A DNA stretch of 64,000 bases from Trinickia diaoshuihuensis (GTDB lineage: Bacteria; Pseudomonadota; Gammaproteobacteria; Burkholderiales; Burkholderiaceae). The notes beneath the pieces were generated by a model that worked only from the letters and a program-made list of their open reading frames with translations, had not been told where the DNA came from and searched no databases. Every line of letters begins with the position of its first letter. The stretch's first letter is position 1. The position numbers were made by a program, and so were the translations under genes. Below, one piece after another: positions 18,161 to 27,104 of the stretch. The DNA is taken from the NCBI RefSeq assembly GCF_003390925.1, contig NZ_QUBS01000086.1:95565-159564 (forward strand), read 5' to 3'.

Positions 18161-19611
18161 TCGCGGGGCTCCTTGACGCCGGCCTATGGCGCACGTCGAG
18201 CTATATCGACGGCGAATGGATCGACGGCGACGCGACCTACGCAGTGCTCGATCCGGCGAGCGGGCAGCCGATTGCCGACGTTGCCCGCGCGGGGGCGCGC
18301 GAAGCGCTCCATGCGGTTGCCGCGGCGGCGCGCGCGTTCGCGACCTGGCGCGAGACGACACCTAGCGAACGCGCCGTGGTGCTTCGCCGCTGGGCTGACC
18401 TCATGCTCACCCACCGCGACGACCTCGCGCGCATCATGACCGCCGAACAAGGCAAACCTTACGCGGAAGCGCAGGGCGAAGTTGCCTACGCCGCCAGCTT
18501 TCTTACGTGGTTCGCGGAGGAGGCGCGCCGCGCGTACGGCGACGTCATTCCCGCGCCGAAGGCCGGCGCGCGTATCGTCGTGACGAAAGAGCCGGTGGGG
18601 GTCGTGGGCGCCGTCACGCCATGGAATTTCCCGCTGGCGATGGTTACGCGCAAAGCCGGTCCCGCGCTCGCGGCCGGCTGCACGATGGTGCTCAAGCCGT
18701 CGGAGGAAACGCCGCTGTCCGCGCTGGCGCTGGCCGTTCTAGCCGAGCGGGCCGGGGTACCGCCCGGCGTCTTCAATGTCGTCTCGGGCGATGCGCCGGC
18801 CATCGGCGACACTTTGATGGCGTCGAAGGCCGTGCGCAAGATCTCCTTCACGGGCTCCACGCGCGTCGGAAAACTGCTCATGCGCGCTGCGGCCGATAGC
18901 GTAAAGAAGATATCGCTGGAGTTGGGCGGCAACGCCCCGTTTATCGTTTTCGACGATGCGGATCTCGATGCGGCGGTCGCCGGCGCAATGGCCTCGAAGT
19001 TTCGCAACACGGGACAAACGTGCGTCTGCGTGAATCGGTTCTTCGTTCAGTCGGGCGTGCACGATGCGTTCGTCGACAAGCTCACGCAAGCGGTGCGCGG
19101 ACTTCGCGTGACGAACGGCATGGAGCCCGGCGCAACGCAAGGGCCGCTCATCAACCGCGCGGCGCTCCAAAAGGTCGAAGCCCACGTGGCCGACGCGCGC
19201 GAAAACGGCGGGACAGTCATCGTAGGCGGCCGCCCCCATGCGCTCGGCGGCACCTTCTACGAGCCGACGGTCATCGCCGGCGCGCACGGCGGGATGCTGC
19301 TCGCTCACGAGGAAACCTTCGGCCCGGTGGCGGCCGTCTTTCGCTTCGAGACGGAGCAAGAGGCGATTCAAGCCGCGAACGACACCGACTACGGGCTCTC
19401 CGCCTACTTCTACACGCGCGACGTCGGCCGTGTGTGGCGTGTGGGCCAAGCGCTCGAAAGCGGCATGGTCGGCATCAACGAAGGCATCATTTCGACCGAG
19501 GTCGCGCCGTTCGGCGGCGTGAAGCAATCGGGCCTCGGCCGCGAAGGCTCGAAATACGGCCTGGACGAGTACCTCGAGATGAAGTACATGATGATGGGCG
19601 GTTTAGCCTGA
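18157..19611 (+). CDS. NAD(P)-dependent succinate-semialdehyde/glutarate-semialdehyde-type dehydrogenase
   Basis: The 484-residue aldehyde dehydrogenase closely follows the GabD pattern: SYIDGEWIDGD, the GVVGAVTPWNFPLAMVTRK cofactor region, general base Glu in LELGGNAPFIVFDDADLD, and catalytic Cys in FRNTGQTCVCVNRF (the second Cys of CVC matches the GabD redox pair). The C-terminal EGIISTEVAPFGGVKQSGLGREGS is diagnostic of the SSADH/GSADH group. The start ATG 18157 overlaps the aldo/keto reductase stop. In this operon the substrate may be a different C4-C5 semialdehyde rather than succinate semialdehyde; that is open. Confidence 0.9.
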   Translation: MIAGLLDAGLWRTSSYIDGEWIDGDATYAVLDPASGQPIADVARAGAREALHAVAAAARAFATWRETTPSERAVVLRRWADLMLTHRDDLARIMTAEQGKPYAEAQGEVAYAASFLTWFAEEARRAYGDVIPAPKAGARIVVTKEPVGVVGAVTPWNFPLAMVTRKAGPALAAGCTMVLKPSEETPLSALALAVLAERAGVPPGVFNVVSGDAPAIGDTLMASKAVRKISFTGSTRVGKLLMRAAADSVKKISLELGGNAPFIVFDDADLDAAVAGAMASKFRNTGQTCVCVNRFFVQSGVHDAFVDKLTQAVRGLRVTNGMEPGATQGPLINRAALQKVEAHVADARENGGTVIVGGRPHALGGTFYEPTVIAGAHGGMLLAHEETFGPVAAVFRFETEQEAIQAANDTDYGLSAYFYTRDVGRVWRVGQALESGMVGINEGIISTEVAPFGGVKQSGLGREGSKYGLDEYLEMKYMMMGGLA

Positions 19612-19626
19612 GCGCAGTGGCCGGGC

Positions 19627-20529
19627 CTAGCCGGCGTAATGCTCGATGAGCCACTGACTGAAGTGCCGCACACGTTGCGTGTCTTGCACTTCGGAGCGTA
19701 CGTCGAGCCAATATCCGGCCGGGCCGGCCACTTCGATCGGACTCAACTGAATCAAACTGCCGTTCGCGAGCTCCGGTTCGATCATATGTCGATCGGCAAC
19801 CGCGATGCCGAGGCCTGCCACGGCCGCGTGGATGACTTGGTCGAGGGTACTGAATTCGAGCTCGCCGGCCCGCGCCATCTCCACGTCGATCTTCGCGCTA
19901 TCGAGCCAGGCTTCCCATACTAGGAGCCGCCGGTCGATGTCGAGGATATAAAGCCAGGGATGCCGCAGCAACACGTCTCGCAGCGCGGCTTCATCGCCCG
20001 GTGTTTGAGCGAATGCGCTCGCCGCGCCCACGAGCACGTGCCGCTCGCGCATCAACAGCGTGCTGTTCGCGCCCGGGAGCGGCTCCACGCCGAACCGGAT
20101 CTGGCAATCTTCGTTGCGCTCGCCGCCATGCAGCGGCCCATATTCGTTGGTGATCGAAATGCGCAACTCCGGAAAGCGCGTTTGAAAGTCGCGCAGGCGC
20201 GGCGTCAGCCAGCGCGTCGCGAGCGTGGGCGCGGCGTTCACGCTGAGCAGATTGTTCGACGGATCGGAGCGGATTGCGTCGAGCGTATGCGCGATGCTGT
20301 CGAACGCGGCCTGCAAGGTCGGCAATAAGCGCTTGCCGGCCGGCGTGATTTCGAGCCGGTGATGATGCCGCATGAACAACGGCGTGCCCAAGTAATCCTC
20401 GAGCAAGCGAATCTGACGGCTGATGGCGCCTTGCGTGACGTGTAAATTTTGGGCGGCCTTCGTGAAGCTCAGCGTTCGGCTGGCCTCTTCGAACGCCCGC
20501 AGTGCGGACAGGGAGGGCAGACGTCGCAT
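19627..20529 (-). CDS. LysR-family transcriptional regulator (GcvA type), second copy in the island
   Basis: The 300-residue regulator has the HTH in ALRAFEEASRTLSFTKAAQN and VTQGAISRQIRLLE, followed by a GcvA-like effector domain (LLSVNAAPTLATRWLTPRLRDF). I prefer ATG 20529 (MRRLPSLSALRAFE), the usual N-terminus of the family; an upstream start at 20574 would add 15 unconserved residues. It is paralogous in layout to the regulator at 13455-14333: both share the RHHHRLEIT/ERHHHRLELT strand. It ends 16 bases from the dehydrogenase gene end (convergent) and follows the porin gene divergently spaced by 48 bases on the same strand. It probably regulates part of this island. Confidence 0.88.
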   Translation of the reverse strand: MRRLPSLSALRAFEEASRTLSFTKAAQNLHVTQGAISRQIRLLEDYLGTPLFMRHHHRLEITPAGKRLLPTLQAAFDSIAHTLDAIRSDPSNNLLSVNAAPTLATRWLTPRLRDFQTRFPELRISITNEYGPLHGGERNEDCQIRFGVEPLPGANSTLLMRERHVLVGAASAFAQTPGDEAALRDVLLRHPWLYILDIDRRLLVWEAWLDSAKIDVEMARAGELEFSTLDQVIHAAVAGLGIAVADRHMIEPELANGSLIQLSPIEVAGPAGYWLDVRSEVQDTQRVRHFSQWLIEHYAG

Positions 20530-20577
20530 GAAAGACCTCGATGCTAGTAGGCGCGCCGGGGGGCGGCGCGCCATTCG

Positions 20578-21714
20578 TTAGAACGTGTGGGTGATGCCCA
20601 AGCGGCTGACCACTTGATTGCGCGTGGACGACGGGTTGAAGCCCGTGATCTGCGCGTTTTGCGCGGAACCTGCGGCGTGCTGGTAGGAGCCCATCGCATA
20701 GACCGAGGTCTGCTTCGACAGGCTGTATTGTGCGATCAAATTGGCTTGGTGATATTTCGGATCGGTATCCACGACGCGATCGTGGCCGGTCGTATAGGTA
20801 TAGCCGAGGCCGAGCGTGAGCGCGGGGGTGACGGTATAGATGCCCGACACTTCGTAGTTTTCGAAGCGAAGATTGTGCGTGCCGTCGATCGAGCCGAAAT
20901 AGACGTTCGAATAATCGGCCATCAGTTTGACGGCGCCGATCGTATAGGCCGCACCCGCCGACACGATGCCTTGATAGCGCGCATTGGCGAGCGCATCGCC
21001 GAATACCGCGTTCACGTATCCGCCGCCGCTGCCGTAGCCGGCGACGGACGTGATCGGATTGTTCACGCGCAGATAACCGACGCCGGCGCTGAACGGACCG
21101 TGTGCGTATTGCGCGGCGGCGCTATACGTGACGTCGTTCGAAAACTGTCCGGCGTGGCCGCCGAGCGAATAATGTCCTTCGAACGTGAAGCCGGCCAAGT
21201 TCGGACTCACGTACTTGACGGCGTTATTGACCGGATAGCCGTTGTCGAGGTTGTCCATATCGTTCGGATGGGCGAAATACCAGCCGCCGTATTGACCGTT
21301 CAACGAGAACGGTTCGACGAGATCGACCGCAGCATCCCACTGCTTGCCGAACGTCAACTGGCCGTAGCGATCCGACTTGAGCCCGATATAGGCGTTGCGA
21401 GAAAAAGCGAGGCCGCCGCCTTGGACGCCGGTCGCCGCATTGAACCCGCTTTCGAGGCGGAAGATTGCCTGGTAGCCCGCGCCGAGATCCTCCGTTCCGC
21501 GCACGCCCCAACGGCTACCGGCCGGCACGCCGCTTTGCATCTGGACGAGCTTGGCGCCTGCCCCCGGCACGAGCTGGCCGTTCGCACCGCTTGCGACATT
21601 GTTCGCGTAATCGACGCCGAGATCGACGATCCCATATAACGTCACGCTGCTCTGCGCGTGAGCGCCCGCTATGGCGAGCGCAAGCGGCATCGTGGCGAAA
21701 ATGTGTTTCCTCAC
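20578..21714 (-). CDS. Gram-negative general porin (Burkholderia OpcP/Omp38 type)
   Basis: The 378-residue protein has a signal peptide (cleavage near AGAHA-QSSV), the opening SVTLYGIVDLGVDYANN, and the internal GSRWGVRGTEDLGAGYQAIFRLESGF and RNAYIGLKSDRYGQLTFGKQWD segments shared by beta- proteobacterial porins. It ends in LGITHTF with a terminal Phe. It should form a 16-stranded trimeric outer-membrane pore. Location beside a periplasmic binding protein suggests it admits the substrate of the neighbouring importer. A 70-base gap separates it from the upstream binding-protein gene, so the two may be co-transcribed. Confidence 0.92.
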   Translation of the reverse strand: MRKHIFATMPLALAIAGAHAQSSVTLYGIVDLGVDYANNVASGANGQLVPGAGAKLVQMQSGVPAGSRWGVRGTEDLGAGYQAIFRLESGFNAATGVQGGGLAFSRNAYIGLKSDRYGQLTFGKQWDAAVDLVEPFSLNGQYGGWYFAHPNDMDNLDNGYPVNNAVKYVSPNLAGFTFEGHYSLGGHAGQFSNDVTYSAAAQYAHGPFSAGVGYLRVNNPITSVAGYGSGGGYVNAVFGDALANARYQGIVSAGAAYTIGAVKLMADYSNVYFGSIDGTHNLRFENYEVSGIYTVTPALTLGLGYTYTTGHDRVVDTDPKYHQANLIAQYSLSKQTSVYAMGSYQHAAGSAQNAQITGFNPSSTRNQVVSRLGITHTF

Positions 21715-21784
21715 AACTGTCTCCTTGTTTTAAAGCCGCGACGCGCGACTCATTCATCGATTTGTTATCGTTGGATCGCCGCAC

Positions 21785-22831
21785 TCAAGAGGCGAGCGAT
21801 TTTTCCACTTTGGCCGCCACGTCGGCCGGGACCCACGGCTTCCACATGTCGGGATGTCCCTTGAGGAATTTGACGGCTTCCGTCTGGGCGTCGACCTTGT
21901 GTTCGGTCATGTCGAGAATCGTCGAATTGAGGAATTCGAGCGGGAAGCTCACCTTCGAGAAGAAGTTCATCACGTCGGGTTCGGCCTGATAGAACGGCGT
22001 CGATACGCCGATCTTCAGATGCGACACGAGGTAGGAAGAGGCGCACTGATTCGGGCTGTTCTCTTCGCGCAGCGTTTTCCAGCAGGCCTCGTTGAACGGC
22101 GGCATTTTCAGTTGAACGAACTTGTATTTCGCCATCAATGCCGCGGGCTCCCAGTAGTAGGTCAGAATCGGTTTGCCGCGCTGATAGGCCGACGAGATCG
22201 CCGCGTCGAGGGCCGCGCCCGTGCCGGGGCGGAAATTCGTGTAGTCGTCGTTGAGTTTGAGCAGCTTGAGCAGCCGCGTGTTGACTCGCTCGCAATCCCA
22301 ACCCGACGGACAGTTCAAGAAGCGGCCGTGGTCGGGTTCTTCGTCGTCGACGAACAGCGCCTTGTATTTCGGCAGATCTTCGACCGAGGCAAGCGCCGGA
22401 GCACTCGCCTTGATGCCGCGCTTGGGATCGCCGTGCACGACGTAATCGGGCACGTACCAGCCTTCCTTCGTGCCGCCGGGCAGCGTATCGCCAACGAGCT
22501 TGACGGTGCCGGCCTTGACCGCGCCCGCAATGATCTCCGAGCGTCCCGTCCATTGCTCGCCCCACACTTGCAGATCGTTGCGCGAGAGCGCCGTTTCCGT
22601 CGCGGCCGTGCTGCCCGGCACCGTGTCGGTCGCGCAGCCATAGCCGTTTTTCAATACATAGCGCAGCACTTCCGTCGTAAAGCTGCCGCTTTCCCAAGTG
22701 ACGCCCGCCATGCGAACGGTTTTGCCCTGGCTGCACCAGGAGCCCGCCGCATGCGCGGGCAATGAGGCGACGGCGAGCGGGACGGCCAGCCAGGCGGCCC
22801 GTACGAGCGTGGTCATGCGATTCATCTTCAT
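21785..22831 (-). CDS. ProX/OpuAC-like periplasmic substrate-binding protein
   Basis: The 348-residue protein has a signal peptide (cleavage near LPAHA-AGSW) and an OpuAC-type binding domain. Matching features are GKTVRMAGVTWESGSFTTEVLRYVL, the WGEQWTG segment, the hinge GWYVPDYVV, and ILTYYWEPAALMAKYKFVQL with aromatic residues that could form a cation-binding box. CPSGWDCERV and NEACWKTLREENSPNQCASSY provide Cys pairs for periplasmic disulfides. Such proteins bind betaine, choline, carnitine or dimethyl compounds. No cognate ATPase or permease adjoins it; the ProV/ProW-like pair at 14433-16283 is the obvious partner. A CGGAGAC ribosome site precedes ATG 22831. Confidence 0.88.
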   Translation of the reverse strand: MKMNRMTTLVRAAWLAVPLAVASLPAHAAGSWCSQGKTVRMAGVTWESGSFTTEVLRYVLKNGYGCATDTVPGSTAATETALSRNDLQVWGEQWTGRSEIIAGAVKAGTVKLVGDTLPGGTKEGWYVPDYVVHGDPKRGIKASAPALASVEDLPKYKALFVDDEEPDHGRFLNCPSGWDCERVNTRLLKLLKLNDDYTNFRPGTGAALDAAISSAYQRGKPILTYYWEPAALMAKYKFVQLKMPPFNEACWKTLREENSPNQCASSYLVSHLKIGVSTPFYQAEPDVMNFFSKVSFPLEFLNSTILDMTEHKVDAQTEAVKFLKGHPDMWKPWVPADVAAKVEKSLAS

Positions 22832-22897
22832 GTCTCCGTTTTGTTGGATTAATGGGTCGCGTCGAGCGACGAGGGTGCGCGATCGCGCTAGGTGAAC

Positions 22898-24028
22898 TCA
22901 GTCGTAGCGGCTCGTGGCGGCCAGCGTCGCGCCAAGCACCGCTTCGTTCAGTTCGATACCGAGGCCGGGAGCCTCGCCGAGTTCGATCCAACCGTGCTCG
23001 TCGATATCGAGCGGTGTCGATAGCGGGAAGTCCCGCCGCGAAGGCGCCCATTCTGGCGGGTCGTACGGGAATTCGACGAAGGGCGCATTCGACGCTCCCG
23101 CCGCGACATGCAGATTCGCGGCAAGGCCGATACCGTTGCCCCACGTATGCGGCGTAAACACCCGCCCGCGCTCCTCGATTTGCGCGGTCAGCCGGCGGGC
23201 GCCTTCAAGGCCCAGCGTGCAGACCACGTCCGGCTGATAGACGTCCAGGCAATCGTGTTCGAGCAGCGCTTCGAATTCGTGCATCTCGCGCGTGAGTTCG
23301 CCGCCCGCGATCCGTACGCCGGCCTGACGACGTAGCCAAGCGTAGCCGGAGTAGTCGCCGCGATGCAGCGGCTCCTCGACCCAATAGACGCGGTAGGGCT
23401 CCATTTGCCGGATGACGGCCAACGCCTCGTCCGCACGCCACGGCGATTGCGTGTCCCAAGCCATGCGCCAGCCTTGGTTGCAATCCACCATGATCTCGAT
23501 GCGCTCGCCCACCGCCTCGCGCACGGCGGCCAGCGCGGCGAGATCGTCGGCGAGACGTGGGCGGCCGAAGCGAATCTTCAGGGCGGGGAAACCGCGCGCC
23601 ACGACATGCTCCGCCCAGTGCGCGAGGTCCGTGAGCGAGCGATGAATGCCAGACGACGCATAGGCGCGCACGCCGCTCGCGCGGGCGCCGGCCATTCGCC
23701 AACACGGCTTACCGAGGATCTTGCCGGCGAGGTCCCACAGCGCCGCGTCGAGCGGCCAGAGACGACCCGCATGAAAACTGACGTTTTCGATGACCGCGCT
23801 GTGGCGCGTTAGATCGAGCGGATCGGTCCCAATGAAGAGATGCCGATAATCGTCGAAACCGTACATGGCGTCGCCCGACCCGATTCCGATGCGGCCTTCG
23901 TCGTCCTGCACCCGCACGATCGTGGCCGGAAACCAGCGACGCGGCCGGCTATCCCACGAAGCAGGGAAAGCTGGGTCCAGCGCCAGCCGGTGATGCGTGA
24001 CGTCGATGCGTTCGATGCGGTTCGCCAT
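22898..24028 (-). CDS. Enolase-superfamily protein (mandelate racemase/muconate lactonizing family)
   Basis: The 376-residue protein has an MR/MLE capping domain and barrel with Lys-x-Arg in ALKIRFG, metal ligands Asp in MVDCNQGW, Glu in WVEEPLH and Glu in IAGGELT, and the barrel-end His in [10 protein letters not shown] KxR pair plus a GGE ligand and His resembles the mandelate-racemase/fuconate-dehydratase-like subgroups. It differs substantially from the dehydratase at 10557-11774. The substrate cannot be assigned. It lies 66 bases upstream of the ProX-like gene on the same strand, so the order dehydratase, binding protein, porin suggests a transport-catabolic unit. The divergent MocR regulator is a candidate controller. 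Confidence 0.85.
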   Translation of the reverse strand: MANRIERIDVTHHRLALDPAFPASWDSRPRRWFPATIVRVQDDEGRIGIGSGDAMYGFDDYRHLFIGTDPLDLTRHSAVIENVSFHAGRLWPLDAALWDLAGKILGKPCWRMAGARASGVRAYASSGIHRSLTDLAHWAEHVVARGFPALKIRFGRPRLADDLAALAAVREAVGERIEIMVDCNQGWRMAWDTQSPWRADEALAVIRQMEPYRVYWVEEPLHRGDYSGYAWLRRQAGVRIAGGELTREMHEFEALLEHDCLDVYQPDVVCTLGLEGARRLTAQIEERGRVFTPHTWGNGIGLAANLHVAAGASNAPFVEFPYDPPEWAPSRRDFPLSTPLDIDEHGWIELGEAPGLGIELNEAVLGATLAATSRYD

Positions 24029-24239
24029 GGTCGTCAGCCGGGCCGGGCGCGCGAGGATGCGCTATGCCGCGGGCGACTGTCTCCTTTCTTGGTCTGTCGG
24101 GCCATCGTAGAGGGTCAATATGCCCCCCTCAATGGAGTCAATTGAAGTAATTGACCGCCTTCAATTCGGCGAAATGGGCGCGATAATGGCACCGAACGAG
24201 CCGGGTCGCCCGGCTATCCCCGAGACCCGGACATACGCC

Positions 24240-25694
24240 ATGAACGGTTGGATCCCCGCTTTGCAGCGCGGCAGCAACGAGCCGAAATATCAGATGATTG
24301 CGCGCGCTTACGTGCAAGCCATACGCGGTGGGCAAATGCTGCCGGGTGAGAAACTCCCCGCGCATCGTCTGCTGGCGAAAAAATTGGGCGTGACGACGGG
24401 CACGGTCAGCCGCGCTTACGACGAACTCGAACGATGCGGCATGGTCATCGCGCGCGTCGGAGACGGCACGTATGTGGCCGAACCCGACACCGGCGCCGAC
24501 GGGATCGGCGCGCTCGACCGGCCGCGCGTCGTCCCCTCGCATAGCGAACGCGGCGCCGCCATCGGTACCGGGCACGGCCCGGCCGTGACGGCAAGGTCGA
24601 TCGACCTCGGGCAAAACGTACCGATGCCGACCGCCGAAGCGCACTTGTTCGGCGCCACCCTGCGTGCGGTCGCGGCCGACGAGCGGCTCGGCGGCGAATT
24701 GCTGCTTTACCAGCCCGAAGGCGGCAAACGCGCGCATCGCGAAGCGGGAGCGCGTTGGCTGACGCAGATGGGGTGCCCGGGCCCGGCCGAGCGTGTATTG
24801 GTCACGCAAGGCGCGCAACATGGGATCGCCTGCGTCCTGCGCGCGGTGCTGCGGCCCGGCGACACCATCTTCGCCGAGGCGCTCAGCTATCCGGGTATTG
24901 TCGCGCTTGCCCGGCAGTTGCGCCTCAATCTCGTCGGCGTCGAAATCGACGACGAGGGCATCGTGCCCGCGAGTCTCGAGCGAGCGTGCGAAATGCTGGC
25001 GCCGCGCGCCTTGTTCTGCGTTCCGACTTTGCACAACCCGACGACGGCGACGCTCTCGGACGCCCGCCGCGATGCGATTGCCGAGATCGCGAGCCGCCAT
25101 CATCTGGTCGTCATCGAGGATTTGGTGCACGCGGCGCTGCTCGATGCGCCGCCGCTGTCGATCGCAGCGCGTCTTCCCGAAAGCGGCATCGCGGTCGGCA
25201 GCTTGTCGAAAGCGATCGCGCCCGGCTTGAGGATCGGTTACGTCCATGCGCCGCAAGATTGGGTCGGCAAAATCTTGGCCGTCATCCGCAGCGATTGTTG
25301 GATGACCGCGCCGCTCAATGCCGAGATCGTCGCTCGCTGGATCGACGCAGGAGAGGTGGCGAGACTCGTCGCGTTACAACGCGAAAAAATCGATGCCCGG
25401 CAAGCGATCGCCGCTCGAATCCTCGAGGGGGTCGCCTATCGGACGGATCGAGCGAGTCCGCATCTTTGGCTATCGCTGCCCGAGCCATGGCGTGCCTCGG
25501 AGTTCGCCGCGGCGCTGCGGCAGGTCGGCGTACTCGTCAAGACAGCCGACAGTTTCGTCATCGGCCGAGGATCCGCGCCGCATGCGGTGAGGATCAGCTT
25601 GGGCGCCGCGAGCGACGACGACGCCTTGCGGGAGGGCTTGGGGCGCGTGGTCGCGACGCTGCGCAACGGGCCCGACGGGGCTTATTCGGCCTAA
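24240..25694 (+). CDS. MocR/PdxR-type regulator: GntR winged helix fused to aminotransferase-like domain
   Basis: The 484-residue protein combines an N-terminal GntR helix-turn-helix (residues 15-80; KLPAHRLLAKKLGVTTGTVS) with a fold-type-I aminotransferase domain from about residue 110. The PLP lysine is in VGSLSKAIAPGLRIGY (about residue 323), preceded by LVVIEDLVHAALL and the PTLHNPTTATLS segment. MocR proteins sense PLP-linked amino compounds, e.g. PdxR, GabR, TauR. I chose ATG 24240; upstream in-frame ATGs at 24120 and later would add up to 40 unconserved residues. It is transcribed divergently from the enolase-superfamily gene with a 211-base gap and probably controls it, perhaps in response to an amine. 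Confidence 0.88.
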   Translation: MNGWIPALQRGSNEPKYQMIARAYVQAIRGGQMLPGEKLPAHRLLAKKLGVTTGTVSRAYDELERCGMVIARVGDGTYVAEPDTGADGIGALDRPRVVPSHSERGAAIGTGHGPAVTARSIDLGQNVPMPTAEAHLFGATLRAVAADERLGGELLLYQPEGGKRAHREAGARWLTQMGCPGPAERVLVTQGAQHGIACVLRAVLRPGDTIFAEALSYPGIVALARQLRLNLVGVEIDDEGIVPASLERACEMLAPRALFCVPTLHNPTTATLSDARRDAIAEIASRHHLVVIEDLVHAALLDAPPLSIAARLPESGIAVGSLSKAIAPGLRIGYVHAPQDWVGKILAVIRSDCWMTAPLNAEIVARWIDAGEVARLVALQREKIDARQAIAARILEGVAYRTDRASPHLWLSLPEPWRASEFAAALRQVGVLVKTADSFVIGRGSAPHAVRISLGAASDDDALREGLGRVVATLRNGPDGAYSA

Positions 25695-25714
25695 AGCGCC
25701 GCGGTGGGTTGCGA

Positions 25715-26755
25715 TCAGCAGAGCCGGTCGTATCCCTTTACCCGATACACGACGAACGAGGCCAACCAAGCGAAGATGAATACGCCGATGATCACGAACC
25801 CTAAGTGCTCGAAGTTCTCGTTGAGCATGCCGATCGTCTCCCAGAATCCGCCTTGCAGCTTGAGCCGGCCGGAAAGCAGCCCGAGCGTTTCGATGCCGCC
25901 GATCAAGAGCGCCACCACCACCGAGACGAGCGTGATCGTGAGGTTGTAGTACAGCTTGCGAATCGGCCGAACGAACGCCCACTCGTAAGCGCCGAGCATC
26001 AGTACGCCGTCGGTGGTGTCGACGAGCGACATCCCCGCCGCGAACAATACGGGAAAGACCAGCACGACCCCGAGCGAGATACCTTGGGATGCTTGACTCG
26101 CCGATAGACCGAGCAAACTGACCTCGGTGGCCGTATCGAACCCGAGGCCGAAGAGGAAGCCGAGCGGAAACATCCAGGCCGGCCGGGAAACGAGCCGGAA
26201 CATCGGGCGGAAGAGCCGCGCCAGCAAGCCGCGGCTATTGAGCAACAGATCGAGATCGTCGTCGCTGTACGCCTGGCCGCGCCGCACGCGACCGAATGCC
26301 TTCCAGACGCCGCGCAAAATGACGATGTTCATGGCGGCGATCAGAAACAAGAACAAGGCCGACACGCCTGTGGAAATCATCCCACCGAAATCGCGCCATG
26401 CCTTGACGCGGTGTTCCAAGGCGACCGCGGCGAGCGCGACGCCCGCCGACACGAGCAGCACCACGGCCGAGTGACCCAGCGCGAAGAACAAGCCGATCGA
26501 GACCGGCCGTTGTCCGTCCTGCATCAATTTGCGTGTGACGTTGTCGATGGCGGCGATATGGTCCGCATCGACGGCATGACGAAGGCCGAAGCCGTACGCA
26601 AGGAGCCCGGTGGATAGAAGCAGGGGATGCGCGCGAAACGCGACGTACGCCCATACCCAGGCGCCGACGTTAAATAGCGCAAGCAGGCAGTACACGGCGA
26701 CGACACGGCGGCGGAGTCCGCCGCCCACGGCGGCCGGTTGCAAAACAGTGGACAT
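25715..26755 (-). CDS. NiCoT-family nickel/cobalt permease, cobalamin-riboswitch controlled
   Basis: The 346-residue membrane protein is a HoxN/NixA-type transporter. The signature RHAVDADHIAAIDN lies in TM2, the second signature is GLFFALGHSAVVLLVSAG, and LGFDTATEVSLLG and the GMSLVDTTDGVLMLGAYEWAF block complete the family pattern. About eight helices are predicted. NiCoT proteins import Ni2+ or Co2+; the cobalamin riboswitch directly upstream (26850-27024) makes cobalt for corrin synthesis the likely substrate. ATG 26755 is preceded by AGGATCCTTT. The 3' end is 20 bases from the MocR gene end (convergent). Confidence 0.9.
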   Translation of the reverse strand: MSTVLQPAAVGGGLRRRVVAVYCLLALFNVGAWVWAYVAFRAHPLLLSTGLLAYGFGLRHAVDADHIAAIDNVTRKLMQDGQRPVSIGLFFALGHSAVVLLVSAGVALAAVALEHRVKAWRDFGGMISTGVSALFLFLIAAMNIVILRGVWKAFGRVRRGQAYSDDDLDLLLNSRGLLARLFRPMFRLVSRPAWMFPLGFLFGLGFDTATEVSLLGLSASQASQGISLGVVLVFPVLFAAGMSLVDTTDGVLMLGAYEWAFVRPIRKLYYNLTITLVSVVVALLIGGIETLGLLSGRLKLQGGFWETIGMLNENFEHLGFVIIGVFIFAWLASFVVYRVKGYDRLC

Positions 26756-26849
26756 AAAGGATCCTGAGGTCGGGCTGTCCTTGCAACGGGCGCCACGGCA
26801 AACGGCGCTTGCGCATCGGGACACCCCGCCCGTCGCGGCTGCATGGACC

Positions 26850-27024
26850 TCGGAGGATGGCAGGTCTCCTGGCTCGCGGGTCGACGCCCGTGCCGACCTT
26901 CCCGGTGTCCCAGTGGTCTACGTTGGCACAGACTCGCCGCTTACAGTTGCGGGGGCAGCCGCAGACTCGAAGCGCAATGCGCCTTTACTGCGTTCCCTTT
27001 TGATCCCGGTGAAGGGAACCATCG
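26850..27024 (-). ncRNA. Cobalamin riboswitch controlling the NiCoT transporter
   Basis: On the minus strand the aptamer shows the 5' pair GGTTCCC...GGGATCAAAAGGGAA (near 27020-26990), the conserved core GCTGCCCCCGCAACTGTAAGCG, the GACCACTGGG segment, and the B12 box AGCCAGGAGACCTGCC at 26874-26859. This is the standard AdoCbl aptamer. A GCGCC/GGCGC hairpin at 26808-26790, just before the ribosome binding site, could serve as expression platform. High cobalamin should switch the transporter off. Confidence 0.93.
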
Positions 27025-27031
27025 GGGTAAG

Positions 27032-27061
27032 AGCGTACGAACTGAACGCCGTTGCTGTCAA
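27032..27061 (-). promoter_or_regulatory. Predicted sigma70 promoter of the riboswitch-transporter transcript
   Basis: On the minus strand TTGACA (27061-27056), 18-base spacer, TACGCT (27037-27032) places transcription start a few bases before the aptamer begins. The 32 bases 27031-27062 are identical to 6187-6218. Confidence 0.6.
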
Positions 27062-27104
27062 GGCTCGCCAAAAAGCGCCGTGTCGTCCGAATCGGGCAAA
27101 CGCT

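Larger units (their letters stand above)
26758..27062. repeat. Dispersed intergenic repeat, copy C, split around the riboswitch
   Basis: Arm 1 (26758-26812) resembles 8856-8911 of copy B (GGATCCT, CGGGCTGT, TTGCAAC, GGCGCTTGC in the same order). Arm 2 (27031-27062) is identical to copy A and similar to copy B. In copy B the arms are only about 25 bases apart; here the cobalamin aptamer lies between them. Confidence 0.55.

Noticed and set aside
21765..23144. 459-codon frame overlapping the ProX-like gene in another phase
   Set aside because: Composition is Arg-rich and no motif is visible; the ProX frame has a signal peptide and full family pattern.
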